Below, in pieces: positions 1-6,256 of a DNA stretch of 9,204 nt; position 1 is the stretch's first letter, and the number at the start of each line of letters is the position of its first letter. The stretch is taken from positions 1 to 9,204 of the forward strand of contig CAZCSK010000066.1 of the NCBI GenBank assembly GCA_964501265.1, read 5' to 3'. The position numbers and the translations under genes are program-made. The DNA is from CAZCSK01 sp964501265 (GTDB taxonomy: Bacteria; Actinomycetota; CADDZG01; JAHWKV01). The notes below the pieces were generated by a model that was not told the origin of the DNA, searched no databases, and worked only from the letters and a program-made list of their open reading frames with translations.

Positions 1-1172
1 GCTTTGCGCAGACGAAACTTTGTCCTTCGGGTGATTACCTCGATTTGATGATCGATGTAGTACTTCAAGAAGGCTCGAAGCGGCAGAGTTCTAGGCACTC
101 CATCGACGAGCGCGAGCATGTTCATGCCGAAGGAGTCCTGCAGCTGCGTGTACTTGTAAAGATTGTTGAGCACGACCTGAGGAATGGCGTCGGCTTTGAG
201 TTCCACGACAATGCGTACACCTTTGCGGTTGCTCTCATTGCGGGCGTCCCACACGCCCGTGATCTTCTTGTCTTTGACGAGTTCGGCAACCTTTTCGATC
301 AGCCGGTCTCCGGACGCCATATAGGGAAGTTGGGTGATCACCAGCCGGTGGCCCCGCTTGGTCTCTTCGACGTCCACCTTGCCTCTCACTTTGACGCTTC
401 CCCGGCCAGTCTCATAAGCGTCTCGGATGCCCGACAACCCAAGGATGGTGCCTCCCATCGGGAAGTCAGGGCCTTTGATGATCTTCATCAATTCCTCCGT
501 GGCGACTTCCGGGTCATCGATCATTGCGACCACGCCGTCTATGACTTCGCCCAGGTTGTGCGGAGGAATGTTCGTTGCCATGCCGACCGCGATGCCAATA
601 GAGCCGTTAACCAGCAAGTTGGGAAAGCGGGCGGGCAACACCAGCGGCTCATCGTACTCATCGGAGTAGTTGCGCACCATATCGACGGTCTCCTCATCGA
701 TGTCGCGCAGCAGCTCCATAGCCAGCGGCGCCAGGCGGCACTCGGTGTAGCGGTCGGCGGCTGGCGGGTCGCCGTCGACTGACCCGAAGTTGCCTTGCCC
801 GTCGATCAGGGGATGGCGCATGGTGAAGTCCTGAGCCATGCGGGCGAGGGAGTCGTAAATGGCAGTGGGACCGTGAGGGTGGTACTTACCCATTACCTCA
901 CCGACCACCCTTGCGCATTTCTTGTAGGGGGTTCCGGGGCGTGCCCCTAGATCGAGCATTCCCCAGAAGGTTCTGCGGTGCACGGGCTTTAAACCGTCCC
1001 TCACGTCCGGTAGAGCGCGCTGCGTTATCACACTCATCGCGTAATTGAGGAAGGACGACTGCAGCTCCTGCTCGATGTCTACGATCTGCACGTTGCCCTC
1101 ATCGAGCGATTGCTGACGCGGCGGTACGTCGGATGCGTCAGGGCCTTCCGGTGGGATCTCGTCTTCGGCCAT
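1..1172 (-). CDS. gyrA: DNA gyrase subunit A, N-terminal 390 residues (cut by window edge)
   Basis: This is the breakage-reunion subunit of DNA gyrase (A2B2), which introduces negative supercoils using ATP hydrolysed by GyrB. The ATG lies 3 bases after the gyrB stop, so the two are co-transcribed. The reading continues past the left edge, so the C-terminal DNA-wrapping domain is not visible. About 30 N-terminal residues precede the conserved VDIEQELQSSFLNYAMSVIT block, longer than in E. coli. RALPDVRDGLKPVHRR (52-67), the CARVVGEVMGKYHPHG block (86-101), GQGNFGS (125-131) and the catalytic Arg141-Tyr142 in RYTECRL are all present. Two places are unusual. The helix after HPHG reads PTAIYD, with Pro102 where E. 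coli has Asp82 and Thr103 where it has Ser83. Asp140, just before the catalytic Arg-Tyr, replaces the usual Met. The family call is secure; no good Shine-Dalgarno is visible, so expression probably relies on coupling to gyrB. Confidence 0.97.
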   Translation of the reverse strand, partial: MAEDEIPPEGPDASDVPPRQQSLDEGNVQIVDIEQELQSSFLNYAMSVITQRALPDVRDGLKPVHRRTFWGMLDLGARPGTPYKKCARVVGEVMGKYHPHGPTAIYDSLARMAQDFTMRHPLIDGQGNFGSVDGDPPAADRYTECRLAPLAMELLRDIDEETVDMVRNYSDEYDEPLVLPARFPNLLVNGSIGIAVGMATNIPPHNLGEVIDGVVAMIDDPEVATEELMKIIKGPDFPMGGTILGLSGIRDAYETGRGSVKVRGKVDVEETKRGHRLVITQLPYMASGDRLIEKVAELVKDKKITGVWDARNESNRKGVRIVVELKADAIPQVVLNNLYKYTQLQDSFGMNMLALVDGVPRTLPLRAFLKYYIDHQIEVITRRTKFRLRK

Positions 1173-1175
1173 GTC

Positions 1176-3224
1176 TTAGACGTCCAGTGTTGCGTAGGTG
1201 GCGTTTTTCGTAATGAACTCCCGGCGGCTCTCGACGTTCTCGCCCATGAGGGTAGAGAAGACTTCATCAGCCATCGCGGCGTCATATAGCCGGACCTGCT
1301 TGAGCACGCGGGTCTCGGGATTCATGGTGGTATCCCACAGGTCTTCCGCAAACATCTCGCCCAGTCCTTTGAAGCGGTTGGGTACAATCTTTTTGTTGGG
1401 GTGATCCCGCAAGAACTGGTCTCGCTCCTCGTCGGTAAACACATAGTGCTTCTTGCCGTCCATCGTCAGTTTGTAGAGCGGGGGCTGAGTTATGTAGATG
1501 TAGCCCGCATCGATGAGTGCCTGCATGTGCCGGAACAAGAAAGTAAGAAGCAGCGTGGTGATGTGCTGCCCGTCCACATCCGCGTCCGCCAGAAGGCAAA
1601 TCTTGTGATAGCGAGCCTTCTCGAGGTTGAACTCCTCGCCGACGCCGGTGCCGATGGCGGTGATCAGCGCCTGCACCTCCCGGTTCTCCAGGATCTTGTG
1701 AAGCCGGGCTTTCTCGACGTTTAGGATCTTGCCTCGGATCGGCAAAATCGCCTGAAACTCACGATCGCGCCCGGCCTTCGCGCTGCCACCCGCGCTGTCG
1801 CCCTCGACCACGAAAAGTTCTGACGCCGCGGGATCGCGCGACGAGCAATCTGCCAGCTTGCCCGGTAGCCCGCCGCCTTCGAATGCGGACTTTCGTGCGA
1901 TGTCGCGTGCTTTTCGCGCCGCTAGCCGGGCCCTTGACGCCTGTTGGGCCTTGGCCACGATGCGTTTTGCTTCTGGTGGGTTCTCCTCGAACCACTCCCC
2001 CAGCTTCTCGTTGACGGCTATCTCGACAAACGAACGCATCTCGGTGTTGCCGAGCTTGGTCTTGGTTTGCCCCTCGAACTGAGGTTCGCGCAATTTCACG
2101 GAGATGATCGCGACCATGCCCTCGCGAATGTCGTTGCCCTCGAGCGGCGGCTCTTTCTCTTTGATGAGGTTCTTAGCCCTCATGTATCGGTTCACGACGT
2201 TGGTGAGCGCCTTTTTGAAGCCCTCCTCGTGCATGCCGCCTTCGTGCGTGTTGATGGTGTTTGCAAAAGAGTGGAGCGACTCAGTAAACCCGGTATTCCA
2301 CGCAAGGCCGACCTCAACTTCGCGGCCTTCAGCTGACTTCACGAAATGGATCGTCTTGTTGATCCGCTCCTTGCCTGAAGACAGGGCCTTTACGAAGTCG
2401 GCGAGGCCCCCTACGGCCTTGTAGACGTCAGACTTGCCGTCGCGCTCATCTTTGAAGCGGATCTCCACACCGGTCAGGTAACTCAGCTCGCGGAGCCTAC
2501 GTGCGATCGTGTCGTAATCGAATTCGATCGTCTCCGTGAAAATGTCCGGGTCGGGCCAGAAAGTGACGGCCGTGCCGGTCTTTGATGGATCCTTCAGCGC
2601 TTGAACTTTCTTCAACGGCTGGGTGGTTTTACCCCGTGCGAACTTCGCCATATGCAGGGCGCCGTCCCGGGCTACCTCCACCTGAAGTTCTTTGGAAAGA
2701 GCGTTCACCACCGAGACACCTACGCCGTGCAGGCCTCCCGAAACCTGGTAGCCCTTCCCCCCGAACTTTCCACCCGCGTGCAACTCGGTCAGTACGACTT
2801 CTACCGCCGGACGCCGCTCGCCCTTGGGGCGGTCGATGGGAATGCCGGCGCCGTTGTCTTTGACCGTCACTGAATTGTCCTTGTGGATGGTCACATCGAT
2901 CCGGTCGCACCGGCCGGCAAGGGCTTCGTCGACGGCGTTGTCGACGACTTCCGACACCAAGTGGTGGAGCCCCCGCGACCCTTTGTCGCCGATGTACATA
3001 CTCGGGCGAAGACGCACGCCCTCCAGCCCCTTAAGGACGGTGATGTCCTCGCCTGTATAGGCCGTCGCAGACTTCTTCTTGGGCGGTATAACTGCCGTCG
3101 CGGGGCTCTTGGGGTTCGCTGCCGCTACGGTCTTCGCGCCGTTCTCCGACACGCGCGGATTGGCGTCTTGGGAGCCAGGCGCGTCGTCACTGGCGGGCGC
3201 GAACATCTTAGGTTTTTTACTCAC
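1176..3224 (-). CDS. gyrB: DNA gyrase subunit B (ATPase and TOPRIM subunit)
   Basis: ATP-binding subunit of DNA gyrase, partner of the GyrA encoded 3 bases downstream. With the GTG start at 3224 it has 682 residues, the size class lacking the large insertion of E. coli GyrB. The first ~50 residues are a Lys/Ala/Pro-rich tail with no recognisable domain. Then follow the GHKL ATPase (RPSMYIG; EVVDNAVDEA with the Mg-binding Asn near 96; DNGAGIP near 123; GGLHGVGV near 163), the transducer domain, and the TOPRIM domain with EGDSAGG (474-480) and DADVDGQH (from 547). RFKGLGEM and a standard C-terminus complete it. Start choice: a GTG at 3275 is also open but would leave only about 15 bases after the likely promoter and has no usable ribosome site. 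GTG 3224 has a weak AGG 8 bases upstream; ATG 3206 is a third option. The family is certain, the exact start is not. Confidence 0.97.
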   Translation of the reverse strand: MSKKPKMFAPASDDAPGSQDANPRVSENGAKTVAAANPKSPATAVIPPKKKSATAYTGEDITVLKGLEGVRLRPSMYIGDKGSRGLHHLVSEVVDNAVDEALAGRCDRIDVTIHKDNSVTVKDNGAGIPIDRPKGERRPAVEVVLTELHAGGKFGGKGYQVSGGLHGVGVSVVNALSKELQVEVARDGALHMAKFARGKTTQPLKKVQALKDPSKTGTAVTFWPDPDIFTETIEFDYDTIARRLRELSYLTGVEIRFKDERDGKSDVYKAVGGLADFVKALSSGKERINKTIHFVKSAEGREVEVGLAWNTGFTESLHSFANTINTHEGGMHEEGFKKALTNVVNRYMRAKNLIKEKEPPLEGNDIREGMVAIISVKLREPQFEGQTKTKLGNTEMRSFVEIAVNEKLGEWFEENPPEAKRIVAKAQQASRARLAARKARDIARKSAFEGGGLPGKLADCSSRDPAASELFVVEGDSAGGSAKAGRDREFQAILPIRGKILNVEKARLHKILENREVQALITAIGTGVGEEFNLEKARYHKICLLADADVDGQHITTLLLTFLFRHMQALIDAGYIYITQPPLYKLTMDGKKHYVFTDEERDQFLRDHPNKKIVPNRFKGLGEMFAEDLWDTTMNPETRVLKQVRLYDAAMADEVFSTLMGENVESRREFITKNATYATLDV

Positions 3225-3273
3225 AATAATTGCCTGTCTTTGCCTGCAAAAAAGAGGGTTTTGGGAACGTTTC

Positions 3274-3288
3274 ACCGGCCTCGCCGGT
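3274..3288 (-). repeat. Small perfect hairpin in the putative gyrB leader
   Basis: ACCGGC and GCCGGT flank a 3-base loop, making a 6-bp GC-rich stem at what would be the very 5' end of a gyrB transcript. No run of T follows it on the minus strand, so it does not look like an intrinsic terminator for dciA. It could stabilise the leader or be chance. Confidence 0.35.
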
Positions 3289-3296
3289 AGATGAAA

Positions 3297-3305
3297 AGTA
3301 TACCA
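3297..3305 (-). promoter_or_regulatory. Candidate extended -10 promoter for gyrB-gyrA
   Basis: On the minus strand the dciA stop is followed by TGGTATACT, an extended -10 element (TG, one base, then TATACT, 5 of 6 to consensus). No -35 box is visible, which extended -10 promoters can tolerate. Transcription would start near 3290, leaving a leader of about 65 bases to GTG 3224. It would allow gyrBA to be expressed apart from the dnaA-recF genes, as expected for supercoiling-sensitive gyrase genes. This rests on motif reading only. Confidence 0.4.
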
Positions 3306-3307
3306 TG

Positions 3308-3799
3308 CTAGACGCCCCTTCGCCGGCGCATTTTGGCTGCTAGAAGGGCCTTTTTCACCGCTCCGGAAAGCCGTTCGTCATGGATGGTTGAGACCATTTC
3401 CTCGGCCTGCTGGACCACTTTTGCGGACGGCTTTTCGGGGGCCCCTTCGGGCGGCTTTACCGCAGGAGCGGTAGGCCCCCAGTCCGACCTTATCTCTGCC
3501 CCTTTGGCGGGGTTGACCCAGACCTTGATTTCCTTCACCAACGGCGCGCCCAACTCCGCATTGACGCGCCTTATCACCTCTGGCGCCAAGTAGCGAAACT
3601 CAGCTGCCCATATCGCCGAATCGGTCTTGATCCGCAATAGGCCGTCCTTCAACGAAACGGGCCGGGAACGTCCGGCGACATCGGCCCCGACGATCTCTGC
3701 CCATTTCGAAAACAGCCGAGCAGACTGCATGGGCGCGGCCACACCCAAGCCCGACATCACCTTAGGCAGAAGGCCTTTTAGCCTCTCGGGATCAGGCAT
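3308..3799 (-). CDS. dciA: DUF721 / DciA-type protein, probable replicative helicase loader factor
   Basis: A 163-residue DUF721 protein. DciA members of this family interact with the replicative helicase DnaB and are thought to serve as the ancestral helicase loader where DnaC/DnaI is absent. Residues about 1-95 hold the conserved KH-like domain (LFSKWAEIVGADVAGRSRPVS, GLLRIKTDSAIWAAEFRYL, VIRRVNAELGAPLVKEIKV). Next comes a Pro/Lys/Ala-rich linker, then a charged C-terminal segment ending in a cluster of four arginines. The ATG at 3799 overlaps the recF stop by 8 bases and has GGGAG 8 bases upstream, inside recF, which supports it over the TTG at 3805. Location between recF and gyrB is the usual actinobacterial place for this gene. 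Family membership is clear; the loader role is known for relatives and inferred here. Confidence 0.9.
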   Translation of the reverse strand: MPDPERLKGLLPKVMSGLGVAAPMQSARLFSKWAEIVGADVAGRSRPVSLKDGLLRIKTDSAIWAAEFRYLAPEVIRRVNAELGAPLVKEIKVWVNPAKGAEIRSDWGPTAPAVKPPEGAPEKPSAKVVQQAEEMVSTIHDERLSGAVKKALLAAKMRRRRGV

Positions 3800-4892
3800 C
3801 CACAAGGCTCCCAGCGCTCACAAGAATTGTTCGGCCGCCCTTTAGCGGGAGGCCGTCCACAGACGTTGTCGTCGCAATTGTTTGGCCGGCCTCGGTAACG
3901 AGTTCCGCTAAGCACGCGCGCCGGCGCTCGTCCAGCTCGGAAAACACATCGTCTAACAGGAGAATCGGGGTCTCGCCCTTCACCTCGGTAAGCACGTCTC
4001 GCTCCGCAAGCCGCAGCGACAGCGCCAGGGTGCGCTGTTCGCCCTGCGAAGCGAAGATTCTCGCGTCGGTATCTCCCAACGTCACTTTCAGGTCGTCGCG
4101 ATGCGGACCGGTCGTTGTAATGCCTCGATCGAGGTCCTTTCCTAAAGATCCTTCGAATGAAGCGGTGAGATCTCCTTCAATTCCCGCCGGGCTGTCGGGG
4201 CTACCCCAAGTAGCTTCGTAGGAGAGCTCGGGGGTAGGCCCCGCGCTTGCCAGTTCTACGTAGCGAGCGGCGGCGGGAGGGCGAAGAGAATCGAGGGCCG
4301 ATATGCGGCTACGCACCACTGCGGCTGCGGCAACCACTAGCTGCTCGGTCCAAACGTCGAGATGGCGCTTTGCCCTTGGGTTGACCGCGGCCGCCCTCAG
4401 AACGCCGTTTCGCTGCTTGAGTACACGCTCAAATTCCTGGCGATCGGCGCCCGCGCCTGGGCGCAACCTCGCCGCGGCCTGGTCTAAGAACCGCCGCCTC
4501 TCATCGGGTCCGGCTTTCACAAGGGCCAAATCCTCCGGCGAGAAAAGTACTGAGGCGAGGATCCCCGCGGCGTCGCTTCCTCTTTCCACTGCCGCGCGGT
4601 TGACTAGGACCCGAAGCCGGCCCTCGCGGCGGATCTCCGCATCCAGGCGCACTTCGCGGCGCTGCGCCGTGCCCATTCCTCTCACGATCGCTTGGTCTTG
4701 GCCGTGCCTGACTAAGGGGGCCAGACTCGAGACCCTATGTGAACCTAAGGCGGATAAAAGGTGGATCGCCTCCAGAAGATTGGTTTTTCCCTGACCGTTT
4801 GCGCCGGCGACAATATTGAGTCCGCCGTCGAACGCAGCAGTGGTGTGTTCGTAGTTACGGAAGTTCAGTAATTCTAAAGTTTGAACTTCCAC
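3792..4892 (-). CDS. recF: DNA replication/repair protein RecF
   Basis: RecF is an SMC-like ATPase that binds gapped DNA and, with RecO and RecR, helps load RecA during repair of stalled forks and single-strand gaps. The 366-residue product has the ABC-type features in order: an N-terminal LELLNFRNY strand, Walker A GANGQGKTN (30-38), the signature region SQGEQRTLALSL (from 282), and Walker B ILLLDDVFSELD (about 310-321). Length is normal for the family. The GTG start at 4892 lies 23 bases after the dnaN stop. AGGGAGA sits about 11 bases upstream, a usable ribosome site; an ATG two bases further upstream is out of frame. The 3' end overlaps dciA by 8 bases, pointing to coupled translation. 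Nothing suggests truncation or loss of activity. Confidence 0.97.
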   Translation of the reverse strand: MEVQTLELLNFRNYEHTTAAFDGGLNIVAGANGQGKTNLLEAIHLLSALGSHRVSSLAPLVRHGQDQAIVRGMGTAQRREVRLDAEIRREGRLRVLVNRAAVERGSDAAGILASVLFSPEDLALVKAGPDERRRFLDQAAARLRPGAGADRQEFERVLKQRNGVLRAAAVNPRAKRHLDVWTEQLVVAAAAVVRSRISALDSLRPPAAARYVELASAGPTPELSYEATWGSPDSPAGIEGDLTASFEGSLGKDLDRGITTTGPHRDDLKVTLGDTDARIFASQGEQRTLALSLRLAERDVLTEVKGETPILLLDDVFSELDERRRACLAELVTEAGQTIATTTSVDGLPLKGGRTILVSAGSLVDA

Positions 4893-4915
4893 ATCTACTT
4901 CATCTCCCTATTCTT

Positions 4916-6013
4916 TTAACTTGGAAGCCGGACCGGCATCACAACATAGGTGAAGTCGTCGACGCCGTCGCCCTTGATCACTGCGGGTTTGGCGGGGTCG
5001 ATTACCTCAATTGTTGCCTTCTCGCCCTCCGCGGCCTCCAGACCTTCAGCTAGGAAGCGGGGGTTGAAAGCAATAATTGTTGGAGTTCCTGAATACTCGG
5101 CCCCCTCCACAACCTCTGCCGCCTCGGCTACGCCCGACTCCGTTGCCGTTAGTTGAACCTCATCGGCTAGATGAATTTTGATTGGTGTATTTGCTTGAGC
5201 AACCAAACTAACCCGAGTAACTGCCGCTAAAAATGACTCTCTCTCTACTATGAGTTTGTTCTCGTAACCCTGTGGCACCAAACGTTCCCAGTTCGGAAAT
5301 TCGCCGTCTATAAGCCGTGTTACTAGCTGCAAACCGCCCGCTTTAAAGGCGGCTTGAGTTTCTCCCAACCAAATCTCTGCCTCGTTGTTTGTGTTTGCTA
5401 ATTGCCTACTAAACTCCGCAAGTGCGCGACCAGGAATAATAGCCTTTGCGGTGTTGGGTCCCTCTTTTACAACCAATTGCTTGGCCGCCACCCGATAGCT
5501 ATCTGTAGCAGCAAGCTTTAGCGCCCCAGATTCGACCTCCCACAAAACGCCTGTTAAAACCGGTCTCGCTTCGTCAGTTGACGCCGCCCTAATCACTTGT
5601 TTTAACGCCCTAGCGAGGTCTTCCGCCCCAACCCGGCATATTTCTCCGCCCGTGGGCTCGGGCACTTGAGGAAAGTCGGCTGTTGGAAAACTATTTATTG
5701 AAAACTCACTCCGTCCAGCTTCAACGCGGACCTCGGCGCCGCTGCCGGATATCACTACCTTGCCGCTTTCTAGGCTTCTTAGAATATCGTTCATTAACCG
5801 GCCCGGGACAACAACCGACCCCTCTTCCTCCACGCCGACCTCACTTGTTACGCGCGCGAACATCTCAAGATCTGTCGCGGCGAATTCGACTTTATCCTTG
5901 TGGGCGGTAATCCGCACTCCCCCCAAAACAGGAAGGGTGGCCCTCGGCGAAACTACCCTAAGGATTCCTTGCATTGTCTCGAGAAGAGTTTCTTTGTCAC
6001 CTTGGATTCTCAT
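4916..6013 (-). CDS. dnaN: DNA polymerase III beta subunit (sliding clamp)
   Basis: The beta clamp is a ring-shaped dimer that tethers DNA polymerase III to DNA and serves as the docking site for many repair proteins. The 365-residue length is typical. The N-terminus (MRIQGDKETLLETMQGILRV), the central AATDSYRVAA segment, the EFPNWERLVP motif and the C-terminal MPVRLPS (the widely shared MPxRL clamp ending) all match the family. The ATG at 6013 is preceded by a near-ideal Shine-Dalgarno, AAGGAGG, about 9 bases upstream. The gene follows the putative origin spacer and is 23 bases from recF. Composition is odd relative to gyrB: positions 5161-5280 are about 43% GC by count, against about 67% for a sampled line of gyrB. 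Because the protein is a normal core clamp, this more likely reflects local mutation or codon pressure than transfer. Confidence 0.98.
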   Translation of the reverse strand: MRIQGDKETLLETMQGILRVVSPRATLPVLGGVRITAHKDKVEFAATDLEMFARVTSEVGVEEEGSVVVPGRLMNDILRSLESGKVVISGSGAEVRVEAGRSEFSINSFPTADFPQVPEPTGGEICRVGAEDLARALKQVIRAASTDEARPVLTGVLWEVESGALKLAATDSYRVAAKQLVVKEGPNTAKAIIPGRALAEFSRQLANTNNEAEIWLGETQAAFKAGGLQLVTRLIDGEFPNWERLVPQGYENKLIVERESFLAAVTRVSLVAQANTPIKIHLADEVQLTATESGVAEAAEVVEGAEYSGTPTIIAFNPRFLAEGLEAAEGEKATIEVIDPAKPAVIKGDGVDDFTYVVMPVRLPS

Positions 6014-6069
6014 TTACCTTAACCTCCTTCGTAAAACATCTTAGTGGTGGGGTATGACAAAAATTAGGG

Positions 6070-6078
6070 TTATCGACA
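6070..6078 (+). promoter_or_regulatory. Near-consensus DnaA box TTATCGACA
   Basis: One mismatch (C to G at position 5) from TTATCCACA. It lies between the AT-rich palindrome and dnaN, about 57 bases before the dnaN start, so DnaA bound here could act in origin function or on dnaN expression. Confidence 0.55.
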
Positions 6079-6100
6079 ACAGTTTTGTTTCGCGTTTCAT

Positions 6101-6112
6101 ATATTTAAATAT
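6101..6112. repeat. AT-only palindrome, candidate DNA unwinding element
   Basis: ATATTTAAATAT is a perfect 12-base palindrome in the most AT-rich part of the spacer; 6099-6114 contains only A and T. It directly abuts the triplet repeats. Such a weakly paired stretch next to DnaA sites is the expected form of a DNA unwinding element. Confidence 0.6.
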
Positions 6113-6114
6113 TT

Positions 6115-6129
6115 GAGTAGTAGTAGTAA
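6115..6129 (-). promoter_or_regulatory. DnaA-trio-like triplet array
   Basis: The minus strand reads TTACTACTACTACTC (plus strand GAGTAGTAGTAGTAA), at least four consecutive triplets immediately before the AT-rich palindrome. In B. subtilis, DnaA-trios (3'-GAT-5' on the DnaA-bound strand) sit between the last DnaA box and the AT-rich DNA and guide DnaA onto one strand. Orientation relative to dnaN is the same here. The 12-base gap to the nearest box-like sequence is longer than in B. subtilis. Confidence 0.6.
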
Positions 6130-6141
6130 GTCAGTTGAAGG

Positions 6142-6150
6142 TGGGCATAA
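6142..6150 (-). promoter_or_regulatory. Weak DnaA-box-like 9-mer TTATGCCCA
   Basis: Two mismatches from TTATCCACA. On its own this would be ignored, but it lies on the correct side and in the correct orientation relative to the triplet array to act as the anchoring box. A second degenerate 9-mer, TATTCCACA (two mismatches), lies at 6184-6192 on the same strand. Confidence 0.35.
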
Positions 6151-6256
6151 AGCATGAAACCGCAGACCACACACCAAAAGGGTTGTGGAATACTCCCGTA
6201 GATTTGGTGGGCGTGAAGAGGACAAAGATTTCGCGACGCTAATAAAGAAAAATTAC

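Larger units (their letters stand above)
6014..6256. other. oriC: dnaA-dnaN spacer: probable oriC unwinding region
   Basis: A 243-base gene-free spacer with origin-like content. On the minus strand (dnaA to dnaN) it shows imperfect DnaA-box-like 9-mers (TATTCCACA, TTATGCCCA), then a run of CTA/ACT triplets, an AT-rich segment with a 12-base palindrome, a near-consensus box (TTATCGACA, plus strand) and finally the dnaN ribosome site. This order of box, triplets, AT-rich DNA and dnaN mirrors the unwinding side of the B. subtilis origin. Origins between dnaA and dnaN are also the norm in Actinobacteria. No protein-coding frame here is convincing. Origin activity is inferred. Confidence 0.75.

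Noticed and set aside
45..782. Long plus-strand open frame of 245 codons
   Set aside because: It is fully antisense to gyrA, matches no family I recognise, and is explained by the codon bias of the gene beneath it.
6115..6129. Simple microsatellite (TAG)n
   Set aside because: The repeat is short and sits precisely between a box-like 9-mer and the AT-rich palindrome, so an origin element is the better reading; chance is not excluded.
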